NCBI GenBank assembly: GCA_903858115.1
Contig: CAIOHR010000370.1
Coordinates: forward strand, 42,054 to 106,053
Direction: 5' to 3'
From: an uncultured Pirellula sp.
GTDB lineage: Bacteria > Planctomycetota > Planctomycetia > Pirellulales > Pirellulaceae
Length of the DNA: 64,000 nucleotides
Numbering within the stretch: the first letter of the stretch is position 1; every line of letters begins with the position of its first letter. Both the position numbers and the translations under genes were made by a program. Below, one piece after another: positions 26,934-34,295 of the stretch. The notes beneath the pieces were generated by a model. The model had not been told where the DNA came from, did not search any database, and was given only the letters and a program-made list of their open reading frames with translations.

Positions 26934-28229
26934 ATGGACTCCAATTGGTTAATTGAAAATGCACGGTTGATCGATCCGAGCAGCGGATTGGATCGCGTCG
27001 GTAGGTTGTTGATTGTCGGCGGAAGATTTGCAGGCGTCGATTCCACCGATGGAGATCTTCCAACTCAAATCACAAGAATCGACGCGAGAGGATTGATTGC
27101 GGCCCCGGGACTCGTCGATCTTGGAACGGAGTTTGGCGAGCCGGGGCGAGAGGAAGACGAGACCATTCAAACCGGAACGCATGCGGCATTGGCCGGTGGC
27201 TACACGTCAGTGGCTTTGTCGACCAATACCCTTCCTCCGATTGACAGCGCTGCGAGTGTTGAGTTCATCCATCAAAAAGGGGCTAGAGCCGACAACTGCA
27301 GAGTTTACGCGCTAGGATGCGTCAGCAAAGAGCGCAAAGGAGAATCCCTTGCGGAGATCGGCTCACTGGTAGAAGCAGGTGCCGTTGCTCTTTACGATGG
27401 GCCAAATCCTATTGAAAATACCGGGCTATTGCGACGCGCGCTCGAATATTGCTCGATGTTTGATCGAGTCGTGTTCGATCATCCCGAAATCGCCTCCTTG
27501 TCGAGAGGAGGGGTCATGCATGAGGGGATGGAACAGTTGGTGTTGGGTATGTCTCCTATGCCTGCCGAGGCCGAAGACCTCGCCACATCTCGCGATATCC
27601 GGTTGGTAGAAGCGACGGGAGGGCGTCTCCATTTGACGAGCATTAGCACGGCAGGTAGCGCAGAGCTTTGCCGACGGGCCAAGTCGCGAGGGATCCACTT
27701 TACGGTCGGTTGCTATACGGCCAATTTGCATATGACAGACGAGATGCTTCGTTCGTTCGACTGCAATTGCAAAGTGAATCCACCCCTTCGATCTCGCGAA
27801 CACGTGGACGCTATGGTGGAAGCGTTGAGCGATGGAACAATCGACATCATCAGTAGCGGACACAAGCCATCTTCGTTAGAGAAGAAGATGGTCGAGATCG
27901 ACACCGCACCGTTTGGCATGATTGCGTTGGAAACAGCGTTGTCGCAAGTCATCACCTATCTGCTTCGTCCGGGCGTGTTGAACTGGCATCAAGCGCTGGC
28001 AAAGATGAGCTTAAATCCAGCCAGGCTCTTAGGATTGCCTGGGGGAACCCTGGAAATTGGCAAACCAGCTGATCTCGTATTGATCGATCCGGATCGAACT
28101 TGGAAAGTGGACGCTGGCAATTTAAAGAGCAAATCCTACAACACACCGCTCGACGGGGTCGAACTCTACGGTGTCGCAACACATAGCTTTGTCCAAGGGA
28201 GATTGCGGTTCGAGGTCGCTGCCCGTTAG
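26934..28229 (+). CDS. pyrC: Non-catalytic dihydroorotase homologue (PyrC'/PyrX type)
   Basis: A 431-residue dihydroorotase-family protein with all main catalytic features lost. The DxHxHxR signature reads D62-L-G-T-E-F-G68 before EPGREEDET, so both metal-binding His are Gly64 and Glu66. The usual HxCHVSTAG reads HLTSISTAG. EVTPHHL reads VGCYTANL. The catalytic Asp of TDHAPH is Gly309 (SSGHKPS). The fold segments between these motifs are kept. In known class A ATCases such an inactive PyrC' forms a dodecamer with PyrB, and a true PyrC is encoded elsewhere. I infer the same here. The ATG start lies just before MDSNWLIENARLIDP. It ends 16 bp from a convergent gene. Confidence 0.9.
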   Translation: MDSNWLIENARLIDPSSGLDRVGRLLIVGGRFAGVDSTDGDLPTQITRIDARGLIAAPGLVDLGTEFGEPGREEDETIQTGTHAALAGGYTSVALSTNTLPPIDSAASVEFIHQKGARADNCRVYALGCVSKERKGESLAEIGSLVEAGAVALYDGPNPIENTGLLRRALEYCSMFDRVVFDHPEIASLSRGGVMHEGMEQLVLGMSPMPAEAEDLATSRDIRLVEATGGRLHLTSISTAGSAELCRRAKSRGIHFTVGCYTANLHMTDEMLRSFDCNCKVNPPLRSREHVDAMVEALSDGTIDIISSGHKPSSLEKKMVEIDTAPFGMIALETALSQVITYLLRPGVLNWHQALAKMSLNPARLLGLPGGTLEIGKPADLVLIDPDRTWKVDAGNLKSKSYNTPLDGVELYGVATHSFVQGRLRFEVAAR

Positions 28230-28245
28230 GGTGATAAGTAAAGGC

Positions 28246-29451
28246 TTACCGCAGGCGCTGTAAATGGCGAACAAAGTCCCTATCGATTTTGGCCAGGTCG
28301 TCTCCAAAACAAGAGCGAAACAACTCGAGGCGATCTTTGGCGGAAGCTTGTACCCCGTAGTCGGTTTCACGGATCAGTTGCAAGTATTTCACCATGTCTT
28401 TTGATTTCGTTTGCAACAAGAAATGAGTAAGCCCCCAAGCTTCGGCGTAGCTATTAGTCATGGTATCACCATTGCGAAGACGGTTGTCATCCGTAAGTAG
28501 CAACGTGAGGGAATCGGCTGCACGGATGGGAATATAGCTGCCTAGGTTTTTGTAGTTGTGCTGGTTGATCTTACCGATGCCACCCCAGCCACCTTTGCTG
28601 CTGAGATCGGGTGATTCAAAGTAAGTCGCAATTCCCTCGCTTAGCCACAATGGGTTACTCCCCAACCGCTTTTGCAGTCCAGAATTGAAAGCGATTTGGT
28701 GACACGCTTCGTGAACGATGGTTGCAACCGTGCGCTCAGCTTCGGGGCGAGAGAGAATTTGGTTTACCAAAAGATCTTTCGTGACTTTCATTCCCGGCGG
28801 AATGATTCCTTCGATCCCAGTGAGATCGTACGATGCCAATCGGTTTGTCCCTTGATGGTAGTATCCGAACGTGTTCTCGGACCCTTTGAACTCCTGGCTT
28901 GCATAGCGAACGTAGTCTGCTTTTGTTTCGAAGACCATGGCAACCAAAGGGAAGCGAGGTTTGTGAAGCTCAAAGCCCTTTGACTTCCAGTATCGATGAA
29001 AGCCCTTGTAAAGGCGTTCGAATAGGTCAATATTCCATCGAGCGTATGCCTCACTCGTATTGTAACAAACAACAAAGTGCTCCGAAGTTACGAACTTGCT
29101 TCCCGGTGGCATTCTAGGGAGGATTCTTTCTCCCATCTCCTTCGAGGTGACCGGGGCAAGCTTCTGTTGCGTCGACTCCATCTTGATGAAATCAATGGGC
29201 TCAATGGCAGTCAATACACCGCATTCGTCCAGGACCAGGTAGCCGAATCCAGCTCGTTGGGCAACGAGCTCGCCCACCGCCGATTTTTCTGTTCCATCAT
29301 CATCGAAGAAGATCCGAACCAACTCAGTGGGGATGTCTTGACTCAACCCCTCGGCAGACTCCTCTTGGCCAAAAGCGATAGGAAACCACGCGCACACAAG
29401 CAAGAGGCTAAAGCTTGAGGCAAGTCGAAGAGAAATGAGGAATGGGGGCAT
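28246..29451 (-). CDS. DUF1570 secreted protein with HExxH motif
   Basis: A 401-residue planctomycete-type secreted protein. The signal peptide reads LASSFSLLLVCAWFPIAFG. HEACHQIAFN at about residue 245-255 is an HExxH zinc-metallopeptidase-like motif, followed by NPLWLSEGIATYFESP, as in gluzincin-like DUF1570 proteins. Peptidase activity has not been shown for the family as far as I know, so treat it as putative. I prefer ATG 29451 because it starts the signal peptide. A GTG at 29478 would add nine residues. It is convergent with pyrC'. Confidence 0.85.
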   Translation of the reverse strand: MPPFLISLRLASSFSLLLVCAWFPIAFGQEESAEGLSQDIPTELVRIFFDDDGTEKSAVGELVAQRAGFGYLVLDECGVLTAIEPIDFIKMESTQQKLAPVTSKEMGERILPRMPPGSKFVTSEHFVVCYNTSEAYARWNIDLFERLYKGFHRYWKSKGFELHKPRFPLVAMVFETKADYVRYASQEFKGSENTFGYYHQGTNRLASYDLTGIEGIIPPGMKVTKDLLVNQILSRPEAERTVATIVHEACHQIAFNSGLQKRLGSNPLWLSEGIATYFESPDLSSKGGWGGIGKINQHNYKNLGSYIPIRAADSLTLLLTDDNRLRNGDTMTNSYAEAWGLTHFLLQTKSKDMVKYLQLIRETDYGVQASAKDRLELFRSCFGDDLAKIDRDFVRHLQRLR

Positions 29452-29647
29452 AGTAAAGCCAAGATTCACAGTCGACACCCAAACAACCGACGCGACACTG
29501 GGGTTATCGTAGCACCCAAGTTGTCAAAATCACATCGACTCGGCGACAACGCGCAAAAAGAAGTCTCGGATTGTGTGGAGCGAACTGCCCAGACTGTTTT
29601 CAAGGAACTCCCAGCAGTTGCGTGCACTTCGTTATTCCGGCTGCTGG

Positions 29648-29965
29648 TTATTCCGGCGGCTTACGACGGAAAACAGCGACAACATCTTCAACGGGGACCA
29701 CGTAAAGTTGGTTGTCCGCTTCGAAATCCACTGGGATTGCATTCTTCGGATGAAAGAGAATTTTGTCATACTGTTTGAGCGGAACATCATCATCAAGCTC
29801 GATTTGCCTGCTAATGGTAACGATTCTCCCCGTGATCGTGGGGATTTCAGCCGCGTCAGGGAGAGCGATCCCACCTTTTGTTTCGCGTTTGGGTTCATCC
29901 TTGAGAACCAAGACGCGAGCTCCGACAGGTTCAATATAGTCAAAATTGGTAGTTTTTTTCGCCAT
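29648..29965 (-). CDS. groES: Co-chaperonin GroES-like protein
   Basis: A 105-residue GroES-family protein: EPVGARVLVLKDEPKRETKGGIALPDAAE contains the mobile-loop segment (ETKGGIALP), then ITGRIVTIS, the core strand YDKILFHPKNAIPV and a C-terminal VVPVEDVVAVF. It should cap a GroEL ring and help fold proteins. No groEL lies next to it. Planctomycetes carry several groES/groEL copies, so its partner is probably elsewhere. No CIRCE element was seen in the upstream gap. It starts at ATG 29965 and diverges from the L25 gene. Confidence 0.9.
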   Translation of the reverse strand: MAKKTTNFDYIEPVGARVLVLKDEPKRETKGGIALPDAAEIPTITGRIVTISRQIELDDDVPLKQYDKILFHPKNAIPVDFEADNQLYVVPVEDVVAVFRRKPPE

Positions 29966-30067
29966 GCGAACAGCATAGGCTACGAGCCAGAATCGACAAG
30001 TACATTTGCCCTTGCATCAGCAATCAATTTCGTCATACTGCTGGGCTTTCCCTGAATAAATGGAAAA

Positions 30068-30081
30068 CCCACCGCGGTGGG
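30068..30081. promoter_or_regulatory. 14-bp perfect palindrome in the L25 leader
   Basis: CCCACCGCGGTGGG is self-complementary and lies 60 bp upstream of the L25 start, between divergent groES and L25. It may be an operator or a small leader hairpin. No following T-run makes it a terminator. It is functional only by inference. Confidence 0.45.
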
Positions 30082-30140
30082 CCTCGGCGAGGAGGTAGTC
30101 TCGTGTTCAAGAATACATTTGGCTCCGGAACGGCATTGGA

Positions 30141-30716
30141 ATGATTGAAACCATCGAAGTAACAAAGCGCGAAACTCTCGGATCGCGTGCAATGATCAAA
30201 ATTAGAGAAAAAGGTTTGATTCCGGCGATCCTTTACGGGCACGGCGAAGAGAATCTTTGTTTAACGCTGCCATTGGATACCGTAAATAAGCTGATCAAGC
30301 ACGGCACAAAGTTGGTGAACTTGACCGGCGCGGCGACCGATTCGGCTCTTTTGAGAGCTGTTCAGTGGAGCAGCATGGGTGATCGAATAATCCACGTCGA
30401 TTTTGCTCGCGTTTCGCAAACAGAGGCGGTGGATGTAACGATTCCGATCCATTTGCATGGCGAGGCACCTGGTGCGGCGACTGCTGCTGGCCAGTTGCGA
30501 TTCGTGGTCCATGAGGTTACGATTCATTGCCCAGCTGGGAAGATTCCAGAATATTTGACTTGTGATATCAGCTCCTTGCAGATAGGGATGTCGATCCACG
30601 TCAACGAATTGAAATTGCCTGAAGGTGCGACTCCGGTCACACCTGGCACCATTGTTGTTGCACAAGTAGTCTCGGTTGGCGCGGCTGCAGAAGCAGCGAC
30701 GCCCGCGGCTAGCTAG
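30141..30716 (+). CDS. rplY: 50S ribosomal protein L25/general stress protein Ctc
   Basis: A 191-residue L25/TL5/Ctc-type protein that binds 5S rRNA. The N-terminal L25 domain shows EVTKRETLGSRAMIKIREKG and LIPAILYGHGEENL. The C-terminal TL5-like domain shows VDVTIPIHLHGEAPGA, GQLRFVVHEVTIHCPAGKIPEYL and a short Ala-rich tail. It is the first gene of the cluster L25-pth-rpsF-ssb-rplI, with pth starting 9 bp downstream. The ATG 30141 start is followed at once by the family N-terminus. Confidence 0.95.
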   Translation: MIETIEVTKRETLGSRAMIKIREKGLIPAILYGHGEENLCLTLPLDTVNKLIKHGTKLVNLTGAATDSALLRAVQWSSMGDRIIHVDFARVSQTEAVDVTIPIHLHGEAPGAATAAGQLRFVVHEVTIHCPAGKIPEYLTCDISSLQIGMSIHVNELKLPEGATPVTPGTIVVAQVVSVGAAAEAATPAAS

Positions 30717-30724
30717 TGTGAGCT

Positions 30725-31396
30725 GTGGAGCCTGCGTCGCGCGTTGCCATGGTAGTTGGGCTTGGGAATCCAGGAACCAAATACGAATGGACACGACACA
30801 ACATAGGTTTCGAAGCACTGAATCGGTTTCGGACGAATTTGGATGCATTCTCGACTCAGTCAGTTGCGTCGAATTCCGTTGTATCGAAAACCGTTCAGTC
30901 GAAGTTTGAAGGACAATTTGTCAAGACAAAGTGGAACGGTAACGACATCTGCTTGGTCTGGCCATTAACATACATGAATTGCAGTGGACGGTGCGTTGCA
31001 CAGTTTGCTCGGTTTTACCGCATAGAACCAGAAAACATCTTGGTGATTTGTGATGACTTAAGTTTGCCACTGGGTAAATTAAGGATTCGCAAATCGGGTT
31101 CGAGCGGCGGACAAAAAGGATTGGAGAATATCCTTAGCTGTCTGGGAACTCAGGATGTACCTAGGCTTAGGATTGGGATAGACCCTACTCCCGAGCATTG
31201 GGAGACGGTCGATTACGTGTTGGGGAAGTTCACCAGCGAAGAGTCGGTAACTGTAAAGTCGGCATTGGATCGCACATGTGCTGCGATTGAACGATGGCTT
31301 GTTGCAGGGATCGATGTCGCAATGAATGAATTCAATTCGAACTCGACGTTGAAAAAGCAAGAAAACAAGCGAAAACAAACCCCAGAGAGCGAATGA
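30725..31396 (+). CDS. pth: Peptidyl-tRNA hydrolase
   Basis: A 223-residue enzyme that frees tRNA from prematurely released peptidyl-tRNA. VGLGNPGTKYEWTRHNIGFE carries the conserved Asn15 and catalytic-site His25 (numbered from the GTG). LTYMNCSGRCV, ICDDLSLPLGKLRIRKSGSSGGQKGLENI and LRIGIDPTP complete the family pattern. GTG 30725 is nine bases from the L25 stop, which suits translational coupling. ATG 30749 is the alternative and begins directly at the core. The C-terminal tail is Lys-rich and longer than in enterobacteria. Confidence 0.95.
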   Translation: MEPASRVAMVVGLGNPGTKYEWTRHNIGFEALNRFRTNLDAFSTQSVASNSVVSKTVQSKFEGQFVKTKWNGNDICLVWPLTYMNCSGRCVAQFARFYRIEPENILVICDDLSLPLGKLRIRKSGSSGGQKGLENILSCLGTQDVPRLRIGIDPTPEHWETVDYVLGKFTSEESVTVKSALDRTCAAIERWLVAGIDVAMNEFNSNSTLKKQENKRKQTPESE

Positions 31397-31446
31397 TCGC
31401 TCCAATTTGATACGACTGATCAGCAAACAGTGTAGGAGCTATAAAG

Positions 31447-31869
31447 TTGGCCACCGGAATATACGAATGCCTTTTCTTGTTCGACAGCAATCACTACGCA
31501 CGTGATCCGGGCGGAATAGCTGCCTCGGTGCAGAACATGGTCACCGATTTCGGTGGCGAGATATTGGTTAGCCGTCTTTGGGCTGAACAGAGACTTGCTT
31601 TCCCGATCAAGGGACACAACAAGGGAACCTATTGGTTAGCTTATTTCAAGCTAGACACGCTTCGGCTGAAAGAACTGAATCGAACCTGTCAGCTCAACGA
31701 GAGTTTGCTTCGGTTTATGTTTACAAAGATCGATCCAAAATTGGTGGATGCACTGGTCGCACACGCTCAAGAGAAAGTTGTGATTCCGATCGATGCGCTA
31801 CAACGACAAGCCGTAACGGTCGGTGCGGATGCCGACGATGAAGAAGGGATAGAAGTCGAAGACGAATAG
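31447..31869 (+). CDS. rpsF: 30S ribosomal protein S6
   Basis: A 140-residue S6: IYECLFLFDSNHY, RLWAEQRLAFPIKGHNKGTYWL, then FMFTKIDPKL. The C-terminal acidic tail (DADDEEGIEVEDE) is normal for the family. The start is TTG 31447 with an AGGAG about ten bases before, a clear and unusual ribosome-binding site/start choice in this cluster. ssb follows 69 bp downstream, as in many bacteria. The usual third member, rpsR (S18), is missing from this group. Confidence 0.95.
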   Translation: MATGIYECLFLFDSNHYARDPGGIAASVQNMVTDFGGEILVSRLWAEQRLAFPIKGHNKGTYWLAYFKLDTLRLKELNRTCQLNESLLRFMFTKIDPKLVDALVAHAQEKVVIPIDALQRQAVTVGADADDEEGIEVEDE

Positions 31870-31938
31870 GAAGTTCAGACTCGTCTAGTTGCCGAAAATG
31901 AGGCATAGCGATCGGTCACACGCACCGAGGAGACAATC

Positions 31939-32406
31939 ATGGCCAGCTACAATCGAGTTATTCTCCTAGGAAATTTGGTTCGAGATATCGAACTGCGCTA
32001 CACAAATAGCAAATTGGCGGTTTGCCAGAATGCGATAGCCGTAAACGAACGTCGCAAAAACGCGGCGGGCGAGTGGGTAGATGAAACTTCTTTCGTGGAC
32101 GTCACTTTTTTCGGACGCACTGCGGAAGTGGTTGCAGAGTACCTTGGCAAAGGATCTCCGATCTTTGTTGAGGGACGACTAAAACAGGATACTTGGGAAA
32201 AAGACGGGCAAAAGAGAAGCAAGCTCTATGTTATCGTTGATCGCATGCAACTCATTGGTGCACGCGGTGAAGGTAAAGGCACTCCGAGCAGCGCTCGGCC
32301 ACAAAACAATGGAGCTCGTTTCAATTCGGATCAAGGCTCTCAAAACGAGATGCATGTTTCGGAAGTCGGCGACGATGTGTTCGTCGAAGAAGATATGCCG
32401 TTTTAA
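31939..32406 (+). CDS. ssb: Single-stranded DNA-binding protein
   Basis: A 155-residue OB-fold protein: MASYNRVILLGNLVRDIELRY is the SSB N-terminus, then VDVTFFGRTAEVVAEYLGKG and VEGRLKQDTWEKDGQ. A short linker (SSARPQNNGARF) precedes the acidic tail, which ends VEEDMPF, the tip that recruits replication and repair partners. The gene is preceded by a strong ribosome-binding site (GAGGAGA). It binds ssDNA in replication and repair, probably as a tetramer. It sits between rpsF and rplI. Confidence 0.97.
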   Translation: MASYNRVILLGNLVRDIELRYTNSKLAVCQNAIAVNERRKNAAGEWVDETSFVDVTFFGRTAEVVAEYLGKGSPIFVEGRLKQDTWEKDGQKRSKLYVIVDRMQLIGARGEGKGTPSSARPQNNGARFNSDQGSQNEMHVSEVGDDVFVEEDMPF

Positions 32407-32462
32407 TTATTGGAATAATCCTTAACACTATTTCGAAACCGTTTGTGGTTGATTGATTTGAT

Positions 32463-32978
32463 ATGACAACACGAAAAATGCGAACCCCGACCTTTCCGCG
32501 ATTGCCGAAGGGTCCTAATGGCGGAATCCAGTTGATGTTGATCCAGAATGTCGAGTTTCTTGGAAAGTCAGGGGACGTCGTCGAGGTGAAGGCTGGCTAT
32601 GCAAACAATTTCTTGCTTCCTCAGGGGCTAGCTATTGTTTCGACAGAGCATCACAAGCGAATGGTCGAAAAGCACAAGGCGAAGTTACTCGAAATCGAGA
32701 AACAACGGCTTGCATCGTTACGCACGTTAGCAGATCAACTGTCCAAGCAATCGATCAACGTCGAAGCAAATGCCAACGACGAAGGGCACTTGTATGGTAG
32801 TGTCGGCGCACAAGAGATCGTTTCGGCTTTGAAGTCGAACGGCTTCAGTATCACAACAGATCAGGTTCGGCTAGAAGGTGTTCTGAAGGAGTTGGGACTC
32901 TACACGGTCAAGGTGCAATTGCATCAAGAGATTTCTACTGAACTCAAGGTTTGGGTCGTCCCAGCAGCGAACGGCTAA
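32463..32978 (+). CDS. rplI: 50S ribosomal protein L9
   Basis: A 171-residue L9. The N-terminal RNA-binding domain is QLMLIQNVEFLGKSGDVVEVKAGYANNFLLPQGLA. A central helix follows, and the C-terminal domain contains GHLYGSVGAQEIVSALKSNG. About 24 extra residues (TTRKMRTPTFPRLPKGPNGG) precede the usual start, which would be near an internal Met. The longer form begins at ATG 32463, 56 bp after ssb. The true start may be internal at about 32535. It is the last gene of the cluster, closed by the terminator at 33011-33051. Confidence 0.95.
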   Translation: MTTRKMRTPTFPRLPKGPNGGIQLMLIQNVEFLGKSGDVVEVKAGYANNFLLPQGLAIVSTEHHKRMVEKHKAKLLEIEKQRLASLRTLADQLSKQSINVEANANDEGHLYGSVGAQEIVSALKSNGFSITTDQVRLEGVLKELGLYTVKVQLHQEISTELKVWVVPAANG

Positions 32979-33010
32979 CCTCCTTCAACCTTGCTTGCCC
33001 TTCTACTAGA

Positions 33011-33051
33011 AACATCGACGGAGAGTGACCAATTATCCGTCGATGTTTTTT
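33011..33051 (+). terminator. Intrinsic terminator after rplI
   Basis: AACATCGACGGA (33011-33022) and TCCGTCGATGTT (33036-33047) form a perfect 12-bp stem with a 13-nt loop, followed by TTTT. It lies between convergent genes and stops the plus-strand ribosomal cluster. The minus-strand side has no strong U-tract. Confidence 0.9.
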
Positions 33052-34292
33052 CATTGCTCTGAGTGGATCAGAGTTTGAAGTATCGTGCCTGTTGCATTCT
33101 CGAGATCCACGTTAGCGAGATGCCAGTCTAGCCATCGTTTAATGATGTTTACTTCGCTCTGCAAAGCTTGAAGTCTCGCGGCGGATTGGTCTGCTACATT
33201 TCCCTTTAGCTCTTCGCCTATTTTCTCAAGCTGCCGAACCCGGGTCGCCCAAATTTGGCTTTGCTCCCTTGAATTCGCCCATCGCAAAGCAGCAATTCTT
33301 TTCGTTTCGTAAGCGACTTCCACTTCTTTGCGAATGTGGTTCGTTCTTTCATGGATCAAGGTCTCAAGCCATTGCTTTCGATTTTGGACCGCTTGCTCGA
33401 TTTCATCTCGCAAAAGCAGACGCTTGATTCGACCGGCCACGCTTAGCGGTTTAGACCGCAGGGCAGGAACACCCGAAAGCGCTGCCGCGATGGTCTCCCA
33501 CAATTCGATGGTCGAATCATTGATCGAGGAACGCAACCCGAACAATAACGTGATCTCATGACGGCGCCTCATCGCTGTTTGAAGGTAGTCACACACATCG
33601 ACGTCGCTAGGGGCTAAGTTTCGTTCAAACATTGGTTCATAGTTGCAAGCGACTTCGCCTCCCACAAGTTCGGATAGTTGGAGACGAAGCGTCCGTTGTT
33701 TGGATTCATTTTCCAGCAGCTGATCATTCCAATCTACCCTCAACCGATCCAAAAGAAGAGGGTCAGGAATTGGCACACCTTCTTCGATCAACTTGCCTTG
33801 GGCCATGGATTGTCGATCCAGTTCTTGACGAGTGCGATTCAAGAGTTCCTGCGATTGCTTGCATGCCGCGAGCCCGTAATGCAACTTCAACGCAATCGAG
33901 GCCGCGTTCTCTCTCAACCTCTGCGCTGTCGCCTGGCGTATCGAGCAAATTGCCGTAAGCTCGACCTCTTTTTCGCAACGCTGATAGATGCTGATCGCGT
34001 TCTCTCGAATCATCAAATTTGCTGGACCGCATTGTCTAGCTGCAATCTCCGCAATTTCGCTCGCATCGAATGTTTTGCTGAGCGAGGCGGGCTCAGGAAC
34101 GAAATAGGGCTCGCTCGGTCGAATTGCGAAAGGAGCGGCATGATCTTCCGAGTAGAGAATGCTTTGACCGAACAACACGAAAGACCATGCAACAATGCAC
34201 TGCCGTCGTGACATTAGAGTTCGCTGGCTTCGAGGAATTCTAAGCGGGTATTCCATCTTGGAAGTCTTCATCGACGGAGCAATAGCAAGCAT
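33051..34292 (-). CDS. Helical secreted protein, TolC/outer-membrane-efflux-like
   Basis: A 413-residue protein rich in long alpha-helices: ASIALKLHYGLAACKQSQELLNRT, then QELDRQSMAQGKLIEEGVPI and DWNDQLLENESKQRTLRLQ. Such hairpins occur in TolC-like channel proteins, but no clear beta-barrel segment was seen, so the call is tentative. A likely signal peptide starts at Met27 (SRRQCIVAWSFVLFG). ATG 34292 is kept because the upstream gene ends at 34296, implying translational coupling. It is downstream partner of a DUF11-repeat protein. Confidence 0.5.
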   Translation of the reverse strand: MLAIAPSMKTSKMEYPLRIPRSQRTLMSRRQCIVAWSFVLFGQSILYSEDHAAPFAIRPSEPYFVPEPASLSKTFDASEIAEIAARQCGPANLMIRENAISIYQRCEKEVELTAICSIRQATAQRLRENAASIALKLHYGLAACKQSQELLNRTRQELDRQSMAQGKLIEEGVPIPDPLLLDRLRVDWNDQLLENESKQRTLRLQLSELVGGEVACNYEPMFERNLAPSDVDVCDYLQTAMRRRHEITLLFGLRSSINDSTIELWETIAAALSGVPALRSKPLSVAGRIKRLLLRDEIEQAVQNRKQWLETLIHERTNHIRKEVEVAYETKRIAALRWANSREQSQIWATRVRQLEKIGEELKGNVADQSAARLQALQSEVNIIKRWLDWHLANVDLENATGTILQTLIHSEQ

Positions 34293-34295
34293 CGA

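Noticed and set aside
29966..30140. CIRCE/HrcA operator upstream of groES
   Set aside because: No TTAGCACTC-N9-GAGTGCTAA-like inverted repeat occurs in the gap.
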